Part shown: in pieces, positions 1-13,229 of the stretch | How the letters are laid out: each line of letters opens with the position of its first letter | Position numbering within the stretch: the stretch's first letter is position 1 | Assembly (NCBI GenBank): GCA_002007465.1 | Contig: LNAC01000162.1 | Location: 3,145,761-3,209,760 of the forward strand | Reading direction: 5' to 3' | From: Ailurus styani | Taxonomy: Eukaryota > Chordata > Mammalia > Carnivora > Ailuridae | Length of the DNA stretch: 64,000 nucleotides | Position numbers and translations under genes: made by a program | Notes under the pieces: generated by a model | What the model was told of the DNA's origin: nothing | The model's database searches: none | The model's input: the letters and a program-made list of their open reading frames with translations, nothing else

Positions 1-1184
1 AAGAAATAATTTTCTTTTGGAACAAATATTGAGTTCACAATAATCCAATCACAACCTCAACAGGGAGAAAAAACAATCTCTGTTTCACTTCACTGCACCA
101 CCGTATTTAATCTTTTTCTATTGATAGTTAGTGCATGCAATTTCCATTAGAAGAGTTTTAAACATCAGAGGTAACATTTGGAGGCGGCAGCAGATTCACA
201 GCAGCTGTTTAATATTTGGTCACTTCATAATTAGATTATAACTTTACAAGAAAGCACATACGAGGCACTGGGTCACAGCTTTAAAGTTATAAAACCAATA
301 AAATCATCCAGGGTGTATCATTATTTTGAAATGACTTATAAGCAGTTTCATTTTACTGCCAAACATTTTTATAATTCCTTTCCCAAAGACAAATGTGTTC
401 AGCCTGATTTGTGTTTGTCTTTGCATTTAATCATGTTTGCAGTCCTTTTTTGAATTTACAATTAATCCTCTTTACATTTATGTAACACTATTCTAAACTT
501 TTTCCTCCTAAATTTATCTTGGTGGGTGATTGCTTATTATACTTTTATACTGTTGTAATTATTATATATACATAGTGCTTTGAGCATCCTGACAGAAGGT
601 GTTTTATAATTGTATTATTTTATTGCTCAAACATTTGCAAATAACATATTCATAAAGTCTAAAACATGTAAACGTGACACAGATCCTAATGTGGTTCAGA
701 AAAACCACTGGATCAGGAATGTTTTCTGTAAATGTAAATTAGCATTTTACATACTACTGACCAGACTGCATCTGATATGTGCCTGAATTTAGTCACCTTC
801 CCTTAGAGGGTTAGTAGATCAGGCTTTTATACATCAAAACAAAATACAGCAATAGACAGGTGAGGCTAAAAGTGAATGGATTTTTGTTTGTCTGGGTGGT
901 GGTATACTCTAAAGGAAGATTTAAAAAAAAAATAGAAATTTTAAGGAAAACAATGGGTATGAGAAGGAGGAAACTGGGACTTAGAGTTTTTCCAGTTATT
1001 GAGTTTACCGACATATTATTTGACCACAAGGATTTTGTTTAGCTTAATGAAAAGCTAAGGCTGAGTAAAAGAAGCACCATTGTATTTTCTCGTTCTGAAA
1101 ATTCAGGAACCTGTACATTGAAGTGTGTTCTTCTCATCGTTATCTGACTGGAAGACAGGCAGCCTGGCAGAAAAATGAACTCTT
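1..1184. other. Unique AT-rich noncoding sequence
   Basis: No gene, RNA gene or recognisable transposon is visible. Short open frames on both strands around 811-1042 overlap each other in opposite directions and lack any family signature, so they are treated as chance. The part from about 120 to 560 is compositionally less monotonous and has several TAAT-type homeodomain-like words, as in many conserved noncoding elements. That is an inference and is listed as a finding. Confidence 0.6.
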
Positions 1185-1206
1185 TTTAAAATATTAAAAT
1201 GATTTA

Positions 1207-1404
1207 GGGGCCCCTGGGTGGCACAGTTGGTTAAGCATCTGACTCTTGGTTTTGGCTCAGGTCGTGATCTCAGGGTTGTGAGATTGAGCCCTGCGTGGGG
1301 CTCTGCACTCAACGCAGAGTCTACTAAATTTCTCTTTCTTGTCCTCTGCCCCTCCCCACGCTCTCTAACTCACGCGCGTGCTCTCTTTCTCAAATAAATA
1401 AATC
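1207..1404 (+). mobile_element. CAN SINE (tRNA-Lys-derived), older subfamily
   Basis: A full-length carnivore SINE in forward orientation. It has a tRNA-like head (GGGGCCCCTGGGTGGCACAG), a B-box-like region near 1280, a CT-rich middle and an AAATAAATAAA tail with a polyadenylation-like signal. It is flanked by a perfect target-site duplication of up to 22 bp at 1185-1206 and 1405-1426, which marks a normal L1-driven retrotransposition event. Its wording differs from the younger SINEs in this window, so it is probably an older subfamily. Confidence 0.95.
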
Positions 1405-1435
1405 TTTAAAATATTAAAATGATTTAAAGAAAAAC

Positions 1436-1570
1436 TGGTGGGTATTAAGGAGGGCACATACTGCACGGAGCACTGCGTGTGGTGAATGAACAATGAATCT
1501 TGGATCACTGAAAAAATAAAGTAAAAAAAGAAAAAAATAAAGAAAAAATAAAAAATAAAGAAAAACTGTA
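1436..1570 (+). mobile_element. L1 3' end with A-rich tail
   Basis: The words GGTATTAAGGAGGGCACATA and GAACAATGAATCTTGGA match the end of the carnivore L1 3' untranslated region. The stretch from about 1510 on is an A-rich tail with repeated AAAAATAAAG units. Only the last part of the element is present, as expected of a strongly 5'-truncated copy. Confidence 0.75.
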
Positions 1571-2290
1571 CACAATAATGATTATTAATGCAAGGTCCAA
1601 GTTGGTTTTCTGCCTTAAATGGTTTCACTGCTCCATTTGATATAAGTAGGAATATTTTTGAAATAATTAGCAAACAAATTTTTTATCTGCAATGAGAACA
1701 AGAAAGGATAACTAGAAAAAATATTAAATGTTTGTGCAATTAGTAATAGGAATCTTGATAGGAGGAATGAACAAAATTAACACACTAGTTCTAACAGGTG
1801 GGAAACTGGAAAAAGGAGAGACAAAAAAATTAATTAATTAATTAATAAAGTTCACTCACCAGACATGGGCCAAAGTATTTTCATATTCCAAATGTGGCCA
1901 GAGCTTTTCACTAATACCTTATTAAAAGGTGGTTATAAGTCCATATCAGAACTTCTCTATATGTTTCTGGTTCAAGATGATGAACTCAGAGCATACATTT
2001 TTTCCTCTTCCTTACTAAACACCCACTGAAAGATATACACAATGCTTACTGTGTGTTTCCTTTATTTTTAAAATATATATCCTATGTTTCTTATCCTGTA
2101 TAGTATTGCTTTTCCCTTATCCTGTATGACCATATTGGAAGTAAATATTGGGTGTTATGCCCTCCTACTATTCTCCCCTATGCTTTGTCTATGCAGTTTT
2201 GTAGCCTTGAAATAAATATACACCTGTAGTCTTGGCTTTTAGTGTGGACTTGTAGTTTGTTTATCAATACACTTTCTCAGGAACCTTTTT
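1571..2290. other. Unclassified AT-rich sequence
   Basis: No gene or clear transposon is seen. A short (TAAT)n tract lies at about 1830-1846. The rest is plain AT-rich sequence. Confidence 0.5.
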
Positions 2291-2297
2291 AAGAGTC

Positions 2298-4135
2298 TCT
2301 ATTCTCAGATAACATGATTACTTATGCTGTAAATCCTTTATAATATATGATGAAAGTTCTTGGTACTAATAAGTGATACAGCAATATCATTGGGTACAAA
2401 GTCAATATACAAAAATCAACTATATTTCTACACACTAGTAATAAATAAGTAGTAGTCAAAGTTATAATAGTGACATTTATAATGGCACTGAATAATAATA
2501 AAATAGGTATAAATCTAACAAAATATGTACAGGCACTATACACTGAACTCTACAAGACATCAATAAAAAAGTAAAAGTGACCTAAATAAAAAGAGAGATA
2601 TACCATGTTCGTGTATCATCAGATGATTCTTAGGATCTTTACTTTCATTCGAATTGATCAATAGGTCTAATATAATCCAAAATAAAACCATAACAGGATT
2701 ATTGTAAATATTGACAAAATGATTCTAAACCTCAGATGGGAAGAAAAAGGAATAAGAATAACAAAAACAGTTTTGAAGAGAAGGGCAAAGTTGGAAGAGT
2801 CATTCTATTTGATATAAAGCTTCAAAAAACAGTGTGGCATTAGTGAAAGGACAGACATAAAAAAATAGTACAAAATAAAATATCCACAAATAGAGACACA
2901 CATCATAATCAACTGATTTTTATCAAATGTGCAAAGACAAGTTAATTGAGAAAAAAACCCTTTTAACAAAAGCTGCTAGAACATTTGCATACCCACATGC
3001 AAGAAAAAATAAAGAAGCTTTGACCAGACCTCTCATCTCATATAATAATTAGCTCAAACAGATCATAAACCTAAATGTAAAATGTAAAACTCTAAAACTT
3101 CCAAAGGAAAATATATATCATTTTGGAGACCCTTGGAATAGGCTAAGTGTTCTTAGTTATAACATTAAAAGCATGATCCCCAAATAATGTACTGAGATTA
3201 GACATAATCAAAATTAAAACTTTTTTTCTATGAATGACGCTTTAAAAGAATTAAAAGACAAACTAAAGACTATGAAAAGATATCGGGACAGGTGGGGTCT
3301 CACAAGGAACTTGGATCCATAGACTATAAAGAACTATTGAAACTCAAAAATAAGAAAACAACCCAATGGAAAAAATATGAGGAAAATACTTGAAAAGATA
3401 TTTCACTAAAGAAAACATATGAGTGGCAAATAAGTACATGAAAAGTGGTTCAATATTATTAGTCATTAGGTGTAGTATGTATTAAAAAATAAAGTGATAC
3501 AGATTGGCAAATAACCTCTGTTAGATTGACAATGACCTGATAAAGCCACATGTGCTATCAAGTTTGCAGAGCAACCACACATTTCATACATTGCTGGGGA
3601 CAATGCAAAACTGGCGCAGCCAAGAGTTTAACGTTTTGTATAAGATTGAACATACATGTACCATATGATTCAATAGTCTCCCATCTAGGTATTCATCCAA
3701 GAGAAATAAAACCTATGTTCATAAAAATCCTGTATGTGGATGTTTATAGTAGTTATATTCATATATTCCAAAAACTGAAAACCTAAATGCCCTTCAGCTA
3801 GTTAAAGAATAAAAAGACTGAAGACTGTGGTGAATCCATACAATGCAGTATCACTCAGCAAAAAATGGGAACAGATTGATACAAACAACAATATGTACAT
3901 ATTTCAAATGCTCTACAATGTGGGACACAAGCCAGTCTTCAAATGCTTTGTACTTCAGGATTCCATTTGTATGATATCCTGAAAAAGGCAAAACTATAGA
4001 GAATAAGAAAAGATGATAGATGCCAGATTTTAGGGTTGGGGAAAAAACTCATTTGTCAAAACTCATAGAAGAATTGTATACCAAAAATGTGAATTTTACT
4101 ACATGTAAATTTAACATGTATAAGTAAAAATTAAA
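2298..4135 (+). mobile_element. Old L1, ORF2 C-terminal half and 3' end, decayed
   Basis: This is the 3' half of an L1 in sense orientation. It begins near the reverse-transcriptase active-site region (the decayed equivalent of the CAGATGACATGAT block, near 2305) and runs through the ORF2 C-terminal region. One surviving open piece at 3550-3786 reads VPYDSIVSHLGIHPREIKPM, which corresponds to the conserved PYDPAIPLLGIYPE-like region of L1 ORF2. Stops and frameshifts are frequent, so there is no functional protein. It is an ancient, 5'-truncated copy; the exact 3' end is uncertain. Confidence 0.85.
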
Positions 4136-6865
4136 AAACTAACAGATAAAATTTGAAATACATTACTCAAATTTTTAAACATTGTCAATAATAGAATTAG
4201 AGAACAAGAAAACTACTGTGGAAATAGCATAATAATGAGTCAATAGGTGTTTATGTTTGATTTAGAAAGAGAGTAATATAACTATATTATTTAGAGATAT
4301 TAATCAAGAGAATTAAAAAGGGAAATGGTTATTCCCAAGAGAGTATTATAAGGTGAGTTGTACACTTGCCTCATCAGTCATGACTGAATTTTTTAAGTGT
4401 GTACGTATACATATACATATAAACATATACTCTCCCTATATATGCATACCTATACATATCTTTTAATAAAAATGAACTACGTAGTGTTTACATTTTTGAA
4501 TATGTTTATAGGAATTGTATGTATTAAGATGACAGATGGTATATATTAAATTGATCTCATTTAATGATGTGAATTTAGTAATATTTATATAATCCTTCTG
4601 ATGCCTTCATAGTATGTGAAGATAATGAAGGCATTTTTTTTGTTTATTCAAAGTTGATTTCTGGATGTGTTAGACCCCAAATTACATTTATGAATCTTGT
4701 ACATAAAGCAAACAATTTGAGCAACATTCTTTACACACCCATATCCTAATCTTATTTTTTGTCAGCTGATCTGGCATTCTTCTTTGCAGTCTGTAAAGTC
4801 ATTTATGAGGGTACTTGGGGAATGCTAAAAGTTCTAATAAAGTAATTAATCCACTAAAAGAAGTGTGCCCCATAGACTTCGTACATGACATAAAATTTGC
4901 AATACAGAAGAAAAAACCATGAATTCTACTATACAGGGCATAGATCTCAAGAGTAGGCTGGTAAGACAAGCTCCTATTTGAAAATATAGTATACATTTTG
5001 GTCCAACTTTTTTAGAATAATTTTTTTCTTTAAACTCTCAAGAAACCCTACTAAATATTATTCTGGCCCAATAAATATGTTCTTGTACCTTCTAAATATA
5101 ATACCACTTTCCTCATGGGAAAGATGGTTTCCATCACAAAGCATTATTACATAACATACCACTGTCATGACAAATGCTTAGAAACCTGTCTATATTTTCC
5201 TTAGCATTTATTTTGTACATCTCAACCCTATCAAAATCAAATTTCTATTAGCTTTCATGCTTGGAAACCAAGGATAACCTATTCATTCTGAAAAAGACAG
5301 ATTTGACTACTAAAACTGGAAAAAGTCATAAGACCTACTAAGCTGAAATTGCTGACCTCTTTATAAAAGCTTCAATTCTGTTTGGGGGAAGGCTTTATTT
5401 GGTTTGTTTATTTTTTTTTGATATGGATTTTCTATATTTAATATAGTTCCTGCATATACTTTCTGAATTCAATTAATTTCATGATAAAACCAGAAGGAGA
5501 ATCCCAACTGTCACATTATACAAACAAAAGACTTACTGAGAAACAATACACAACCCCTTTATCCTATTTCTTATGGTATAAGGCATGCTGATTCATATAT
5601 CAGTATTCTGAACCTGTCTTTTTATTTGAACAGCATTGCAATAATAACTACAGGTGGAAAGCTTATTGAGGGAGGGGGAAGAATTACATTCCAACAAAGA
5701 AATAGATTTCATTTTAAGTACCCAGGGGGGTTATTTTATAAGAAGGTATAAAATTAAAAAAAAAATACAGCTTGGCAGTGGCCTTTATGTCTAGAATATT
5801 GCTTTCTCAATATAACCCCCATTGAGGCAAAAGTAATATTAACAAATGATAAAGTTTTGTTGTAATTCTTAGTGTTTTAATAAACATAGTTATAACATGC
5901 CAAGTAAATTAAACTCCTTAATCTTTTCCCCCTATTTTACTCTAACACAGCATTGCCGTACTTGGAAAATGATCATTCCACAAACAAAGTCACTAATCAC
6001 CCAAGACTGATTAAAAAGAAAAAAAGTTTTCTTGACTCCTTGTGACCCCTAAGCTGAAGTCTTTGAATAGGAGATTAAAGCTTAATTATTTCGATGTACC
6101 AGTTCAGTGTTATCAATCTGGCCTCTTCACCACCTCAAAAGTGTAAATTGCTTCAGTAAAATAGGTGAACGCTCTGTCCTTTCCCTTTTTAAAGAATTCA
6201 CATTTTCAATTTCTAGATGAAAAATAATACCTTGACTAAATGCTAATCATACTTTCTGCTGACAAAGTTAGAATAAACCAGGAGATTATCTAGAATTCTA
6301 AGGGGATAGCAGTATGCATAAATCAATGCTGCCCCTACATATATTACTAATCTTCTTTGGGACATAAAACACAAAGTTTTTTGAAAAAATGTAGACCACT
6401 TTGAGATAATGTTTAATGTGCTCTCTCAATCCTAAGAATAGTTTTCTTTGCTCACCTAGTTTAAGTATGAAAAAGAATCTGAGAACAGTCAGTGCCCCCT
6501 ACCCCATCACTATTATCTACTCAGCACTGCTCCATCTAGGTAACTACATCAATGTCATGTATGGATTTCCAAAAATCTTCTATGCTACACAAACATCACC
6601 TTACAGAAATTTTAACATAAAACTGCATCTTGTTTTTTTTCTTGTTATCATAGTTTATATATTGATCCATACACACGTATATAGAGTTGGTATGTTACTC
6701 TATTATGTGCCAATGTTCCATAATTTATTTAAATTTCTACTTATGCATCCAGAAACAGCCATGTTCTGATGTTGATCACAGTCCCCGTCTGTTCTCTTTT
6801 ATGGAGAATTTCCTTTCAAGACCTTTTGAGTCTTTCTCCACTAGCCATTCACAAGAGAAAGGGAT
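4136..6865. other. Unique noncoding sequence
   Basis: No gene is supported. A 117-residue open frame at 6416-6769 has no recognisable domain and no splice or promoter context. A short inverted repeat (10-bp arms at 4601-4610 and 4625-4634) is present. A TA/CATA-rich stretch lies near 4405-4460. The rest shows no clear repeat. Confidence 0.5.
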
Positions 6866-6871
6866 CTCATG

Positions 6872-7075
6872 CAAGGCTGCTTGAGTTCAATTTGGCTCCA
6901 TCATTTTTCACCATATGAATTTTAGGCATATTATTGAAATTATCTAAGCATCAGCTTATCCTTCTGTAAAAATATATAATTTCTCATAAGTTTTAAAAAT
7001 CACAAAATTCATGAAACATATTTAGCACAGTCTTTGGTATATACTAAGTGCTTTATGAATAAACAGTGTAGGTAT
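6872..7075 (+). mobile_element. MIR SINE, forward
   Basis: Diverged MIR. The order of words is right for the MIR consensus: a TGCTTGAGTTCAATTTGGCTCC-like start, a 'leave for decimal of splitting' CATCAGCTTATCCTTCTGTAAAA-like core at about 6948-6970, then AGCACAGTCTTTGGTATATACTAAGTGCTTTATGAATAAA at the 3' end. It is ancient and inactive. Confidence 0.7.
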
Positions 7076-7645
7076 TGATACCCTTATCCCCAAAGGCCCT
7101 CTGGGACAGGAGGTAAAATCATCACTACAGATGAAGTTTTAAATATATCCTCCAAAAGCTATAGCCCTGGTCCAAACATGTGCCAATCTACAGAGTGGCA
7201 GGAATTTCCTAATACCTACATAACTACAATAAGTAGGTGGGTCTTGTCACAATGGGGTACTGCCCTAAAACGATTAGACCCTTCCCATTTAGAGGCAGTA
7301 AATTGCCCATAACTTTTAAATGGTAGACTCAAACTCCAAGACCCCCCATGCCTACTAATAATCTCTATATGAACATTAAATTACATATAGCAAGCAGTAC
7401 AATGGTGGGTCTTACATTCAGATAACTTGTATGTGTGCTGTTAACCCTCTTACCTCTCCCCACACTGTGGATTCAGTTGTGCCCAATCAAGTAACGTGTT
7501 ACTCCCTTATTCCCAGAACTAAACAGCAAATTGTGCTTGCATTTAACCGCTCTGTAAATAAATGAGGGTGGGAGGCTGAAATTGGGTCCTCCATTCTCTT
7601 CTGTAGCTTGGAGCCAAAATGAAACGGAAACTCACTGCAGCACCG
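7076..7645. other. Unclassified sequence between MIRs
   Basis: Slightly more GC-rich than its neighbours, with wording that suggests an old repeat (for example ATAGCCCTGGTCCAAACATG near 7160). I could not place it in a family. No gene is seen. Confidence 0.4.
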
Positions 7646-7649
7646 TTTG

Positions 7650-7815
7650 AGTGTCTCATATCATCTCATATATTTCCACAATATCCATGTGTAAGGTGGC
7701 TATTAGTATCCCTATACTACAGAAAAAGGATCAGAAGCTTAGAAAGCATACATAACTTCTTCAAACTCTCAAAATCATTAAGTGACAGAGCGAGTACTCA
7801 AATGTAGGTTTTTCC
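7650..7815 (-). mobile_element. MIR SINE, reverse
   Basis: The words TATTTCCACAATATCCATGTGTAAGG, ACTACAGAAAAAGGA and AGTGACAGAGCGAGTACTCAAA correspond in order to the reverse complement of MIR (lower-copy 'TTTACAGATGAGGAAACTGAGG ... GGCAGAGCTGGGATTCGAAC'). A 62-residue open frame here is only this repeat read through. Confidence 0.65.
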
Positions 7816-8715
7816 ATCACATTACATTGTCTCTCATGAATAAGTAAAGAGAATTTGTGTGAAACTGACTAAGTTCTGAAAAGGTCTTATCTAAACCAAA
7901 TTCTGTTCTTCTTTTCTATAAGAAAAAAGTCTATGTTCAGGGAATCTAATGTTATACTATGTTGAGCAGTATGTTAAAATGTAAAACACAATAACTGTTG
8001 ACACATTTTCAAAGGTATCAGTCAGGAAGGTAACCATGCAGTAGTTACTGCCAAAGGTGGAATGGCAAACACTTGAGAATGAGCAGATACGACAAGACAG
8101 GAAAATTTACATAAAATAATGTAGGTGATCAAATTAGCACATTAAAGCCAAGGAGACCAAATACTTTCAGACCTCTAATTAGAATACTGCTTGTGCTCAA
8201 AATGGTTGTACATTAACTGATCAAACAATGCATTTTTAAATGATCACCATTGCTCTATGATGTAGAGAGAACATATGAACACTGGCTAGTCTCCAGTAAG
8301 GAACACCCTTCTAAACCATTGAACAAAACTTTTTCATAAAGGAATTAAATGTATAAATGTGTCCTCATTAGAACTATGCTTCAACAGTGCTTCCAAGCTA
8401 CAGTTTAATTTTAACGATAGGAATTTACAATGTTCAGATTGCCTTCACATTATTTACTCATTCAGGCCTCACAAGAACACTTTCCTCTTGAAAAGGTAAA
8501 TACCACTATCTCATTTTTTGAGAAAACAGCATTGAATTTGAAGTTAATGCATTTGCCCAAAGATTCTTCTTTCCACTATTGAGAAAGGGCACCATTTCCT
8601 TACCCTTAGCCAAATGTTCTTCTAGTGATAATGGCAGTGGTGATGAAATAAGAATATCTGCAATAACACAGTAGCAATATTAATAGCCTTATGTTCCCAA
8701 GAATGTGTGCAAAAA
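7816..8715. other. Unique noncoding sequence
   Basis: No gene, RNA gene or recognisable repeat was found. Confidence 0.45.
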
Positions 8716-8724
8716 TCCCTTTGG

Positions 8725-8892
8725 TATAGGCTTAACAATGACATCTCACCTCATCTAATCCTTATAACAATGCTATGAAATAAATGTTATCTTAAATAAA
8801 TCAGGAAACTGAGGCAGGGAGAGGTTTAAATAACTTTCCTATATCACATAGCTCATAAGTACCACAGTAAAAACTTAGAAGCTTCTTGAGGT
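8725..8892 (-). mobile_element. MIR SINE, reverse
   Basis: Very recognisable reverse MIR. CTCATCTAATCCTTATAACAATG is followed by CAGGAAACTGAGGCAGGGAG and then TATATCACATAGCTCATAAG, the reverse of the MIR core with its GAGGAAACTGAGGC word. Confidence 0.85.
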
Positions 8893-9304
8893 AACACTGC
8901 TTATCAGAGATACAGTTCAAAAATAGCTTGTGTTCTGGTCTCTAATTTTACTGCTCAAACTGAGATAAAGTTTATGTTGTATTTAGGACATGAATTATTA
9001 TTTCATAATTTTCTGATTTAAAATATGATATCATTCTTCCTTAAATATCATATAAAAATATTTACCTTTAATAGAATGAGGATTTTGGGGGCGCTTTGCT
9101 ATAGTTGCTTTGGAGAATCTCCTCTTCTGATCATACTAACAAATGAATAAAAATATTTTTCAGGCAGAAGAACATTTTATTCTCTAGCTCTACAAGTTTT
9201 ATTCTCTTTGTACTTCTCTGCACATCTCCCTAGGTTTGCCTTCTTTCTCTTTTCCAACGATCTTGCGGTCCAGATCACTGATATACCTAATTTCAAAGAC
9301 TCAT

Positions 9305-9800
9305 TTCCATTACAGTTAATTCAACAAATGTTAAGAACTTAAAATACTGGAATACTTTATTAAGTGTTATTAATACAGCAATGAGTGAAATAAATATGGC
9401 ATCTCCCCTTACAGATAAAGGCACTGATATAAAGACACTGACATTAAACAAATGCATTAGTAATTTAATAATGGTCAAAAAAGCAGTATGGAAAAAAGTA
9501 GGATTCATGATGATATGTGAACTTTAATAAGAGAGGGTCATGTAGCCAGTAAACTCAAGAAAGGTCTCCCTGATGAAGTAATATTTAGGTGAAATTTGAA
9601 ATGTGAGTAGGAATTATGCATCCTGAATAGGGTAGGGAACTTGTCCAAAGGCCCTGAGGCAGGAAGGTACTGAATGAAAATACTGGAGCTGAAGTTTAGT
9701 GAAGAAGGATTAGAGTCCAATAGGCTACTGAGAGTCAGTCTTAATCTGAGAGTAAGAGTCATGTAGACCTAATTTATGATATTCACTTTCTTCTATAATT
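9305..9800 (-). mobile_element. L2 LINE 3' end, reverse
   Basis: The left edge reads TTCAACAAATG, the reverse complement of the L2 3' terminus. Further on come GGTCTCCCTGATGAAGTAATATTTAGGTGAAATTTGAAATG and CCAAAGGCCCTGAGGCAGGA, diagnostic words of antisense L2. It is ancient and carries no open ORF. Two antisense open frames (9293-9508 and 9538-9762) lie inside it and are not genes. Confidence 0.85.
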
Positions 9801-10320
9801 GAAAGAAGCAATTAGAGATTGTAAGCAGGAAAGGATTTTCTGTTTAAAAACACACAACATTAAATGGGGAAAGAGGTGATTAGAGGTCCCAAAACTATTT
9901 TTGAGGAGAGAGTCTTGGGGAAAAAGTTATAAAATCTTAGTCAAGAAATACTGGTAGTTAAAATTCAAACTGTATCAGTGGATATGGAGAAATAACACAC
10001 ACGATTAGCAGTCTACACACTTGGTCATTTACTGAAAGAGTAAAAGAGCTAGAAAAGTCAAGAAAATTCAAATATTTTGGTATGAAAAACTAGATACACA
10101 TTTTTTAAATGTCTAAATATAATAAATCAAGTTTAATAGGTGTTCACTTTGAGATACCAAGGAGATGAGAAAGTTGAGGGGGAAAAAAAGCTATATGAAA
10201 CAGAAAAGAAGTATGGAAAATCAAATTGTTGTATATTTAAACTACTCAATAATAAAAAGGAGCAAATATTTAGTGCATGCAAAAACATGAATGAGTATTC
10301 AAAATGTGCTAAGCAAAAGT
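9801..10320. other. Unclassified AT-rich sequence
   Basis: No gene or clear repeat. Two open frames of 60 and 65 residues overlap head-on here (10133-10330), which argues that both are chance. Confidence 0.45.
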
Positions 10321-10329
10321 AGCCAGACA

Positions 10330-10645
10330 AGTATCATAGTATTATGATTTTGTTTATGTGACTATAAATAGGTAAAACTAATCTATACTGACAAAAATTA
10401 GATAAATGGTTGTCTACTACAGAGGGGAGTTGGGAAAGGAGGTCAGAGAGAGAGAGAGAGAGAGAATTAAAGGGACAAGATAAAGGTTTTGGGGATGATG
10501 GAAATTACCTAGATATTCATACGATGATGGTTAAATGGGGTGTGTGTGTGTGTGTGTGTGTGTATACATATCAATATTGATTGGTCTGTATAGTTAAAAT
10601 AGGTATATTTTATTATATGCAAACTATACCAATAAATTGCTTTTT
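10330..10645 (+). mobile_element. L1 3' UTR fragment with microsatellites
   Basis: Reads like the end of an old L1: a TGGTTGTCTACTACAGAGGGGAGTTGG-like block, GATGATGGAAATTACCTAGATATT, and an end at CAAACTATACCAATAAA. Two simple repeats have grown inside it, (AG)n at 10445-10465 and (TG)n at 10540-10563. Confidence 0.7.
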
Positions 10646-10899
10646 GAAAGATAAATATGTGATATCTACTAATTTTATGCTTTTTACCTTTTTCCCAAAA
10701 TTATAAAAAGAATCAGTTAATTTATGATAGGACCAAAAATAGTGTTCAGGGAATTGAGGATTCACATCTAGGAATAATACTCTTAAATAATAAAGAAATA
10801 AAGTGAAAATATATTAAATTTGTATTGAACTATTGCATTTGAAACTTCCTTATGCTTTTACTTAAAATTGAGGTTTACCAAAAAATTTAAAATTTTCTA

Positions 10900-11830
10900 A
10901 TCTGTGAAAGACACTGTCAAGGATATAAAAATACAAGCTACATCCTGGGATCAAGTATTTGCAAATACACATCTAATAAAGGACTATTATCCAAATATAT
11001 TATCCAAAATATACAAAGAAATCTTAAAACTCAACAATAAGAAAACAAAATAATTGATTAAAAAATGAGAAAAGTCCTTAATAGAAATTTCACCAAAGGA
11101 GATACAGAGATGGCAAATTAAGCATAAGAAAAGATGCTTTCCATCATATGCCATTAGGGAAATGCAAATTAAAACAACAAGGACATATCCTTACACGCTT
11201 ATTAGAATGGCTAAAATCCAGAACACTGACAATACCAAATGCTGGCATGGATATGGAGCAACACAAACCCTCATTCATTTCTGATGGGAATGCAAAAGGT
11301 ACAGCCACTTTGGAAGATAGTTTGGCTATTTGTTACAACATTCAACATAACCTTTCCATGCAATCCAGTAATTATGCTCCTTGATATTTACCCAAAGGAA
11401 TTAAAAGTTTATGTCCATATAAAAACCTGCATAAGGATGTTTACAGCAGCTTTATTATTTAGCTTTTATCCAAAACCTGGATAAACTAGATGTCCTTCAA
11501 TAGGTGAATGGATAAATAAATTGTGTTATTTCCAGACAGTGGATATTAGTCAGTGCTAAAAAACAAGTTTTGGGGCCATAAAAAGAGATGGAAGAATATT
11601 AAATGCATCTTACTGAATGAAAGAAGCCAACCTGAAAGGCTATATGCCATATGATTCCAAGCATATGACATTCCAGAAAAGACAAAATTGTTAAAAGAGT
11701 AAAAATCAGTGATTACCAGGGGAGAAAAGGAAGGGTAAGTAGGCAGGGCACATAGGACTTTTAGGACAGAGAAACTATTCTGTATGCTATTATGGTAGAT
11801 ACATAAAATGTGCAACATCAGGAGTGACCA
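10900..11830 (+). mobile_element. Old L1, ORF2 C-terminus and 3' end
   Basis: Sense-oriented relic of the last part of L1 ORF2. Diagnostic words run in order: AAAGGACTATTATCCAAAATAT-like at 10980, CATTAGGGAAATGCAAATTAAAAC at 11150, CCAAATGCTGGCATGGATATGGAGCAAC at 11236, and TTTACAGCAGCTTTATT near 11440. The following 11600-11780 piece matches the 3' untranslated region. Frames are broken; the open frames at 11148-11484 are residues of the pseudogene. Confidence 0.85.
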
Positions 11831-13225
11831 AAAAAACCTATTACAAAATAAAGTCTATTAGAAAAAAAAATCGAGGCTGGTGATTATATTTCAGAACATC
11901 GGATACACCTGAAGAATCTTGCTACTAAGACTGCAGTAAATGATCTTTACTAAACATTTTTAGGAGTTGTATTTTATATACGATTTGTCACTCAAATCAT
12001 TTGCTTACTACCTGTAAAAATGTTCCATATCTTTCCAATTACTTCAAATTCAGATCAGGTTAGTAATCTCCCCTGTGTACCCAGTGGTATTAGTTATTTC
12101 ATTGCCCCCTTGGAGGCCTACACTGATTTCTGAGTACAGGTATCACAGCTCATAATTTTATAAACTTTCAAATAAATTTAAATTTATTTCAGCTGTGATT
12201 AACAGAGGAGTGAATATCAATTATAATATTCAAATGGTAGTATAGAAAGCATTTTAGTGAGTTCAAATTGGATAGTATTGCATTTGGAATACTTCATAGT
12301 ATTTTGAACAGGTTTATATAGAATCAAATGGTTTGACTATTTAAACAGTTGCATTGTGCTTATACTCTAGGTAGAAATTATCACCTTGTGACCCAACACT
12401 GACAATTTTTTTAGTGGCTCCCATGAAGAGTACATAATTTGCTGAAAACATAAATACACAGTTGTGTTATCTGTCAAAACACAGAGTCATCAACGTTGGA
12501 AAGGGAGAGAGGAAATTTGTAACACGACTGACATAGAGCAGGCTGCTAGTAGGAGGAAGCAAATTGCCAGAGTTCAATACTTGATTAGAGCACAAGATGG
12601 ATAGGATTTGTCTAACTTTAATTTTTAGACTCTAGGGATATTTTGTCCATATTTATCACTATGAGCATTCATAAAATAAAACAATGGAATCATGCCTGGG
12701 AAAGAAAATTAGAAGTCCAACTTTAATTATTAACAATTTAACATGGAAAATGAAAAATAATGGCTGCTGGAAAATGAAAGGAACAGAAAGGGAGGATAAA
12801 GATATATTATCATTGAAAACAAGTTTTGTAAAAAGCAAGAGAAAAATGGAAATTGCTAATGTTAATTTAACTTACCTCTTACTATGAAAACCAAATTCAA
12901 AGAATCAATAAATTGAACTGTAACTGCCATGAAAATCAACAATAATAAAGATTTAAATAGCACCAGGTAATTTTGTGATTACAAGACTGTTCAAACTTCA
13001 AGATAACTTTAAGAAAAATAAAGGCACATTCTATCAGTATCAATAAGATGATGATTGGTTCATAATAAAATGATGAAAATTTACACCCACAGAAGAAAAT
13101 GTTACAGTTGAGGACAAGATAATCAGTGTAATCAGAAATCTGACAAAGTGGCAGAAAAAGAAATTCTCCACACAAATTTCCTTCTTTAGTACAAGTAACA
13201 TCTCACACTTCTATTCACCCTGATG
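11831..13225. other. Unique or unclassified AT-rich sequence
   Basis: No gene is supported. 11880-11945 has a faint resemblance to old hAT-type repeats but too little to call. The open frames at 12684-12887 and 12936-13175 have no domain signature. Confidence 0.4.
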
Positions 13226-13229
13226 TATA

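Noticed and set aside
1207..1404. tRNA gene
   Set aside because: The tRNA-like heads of the SINEs carry promoter-box-like words but not a foldable tRNA; they belong to the SINEs.
4601..4634. Hairpin (10-bp arms, 14-nt loop) as a possible small RNA precursor
   Set aside because: The stem is far too short for a microRNA precursor and is expected by chance in AT-rich DNA.
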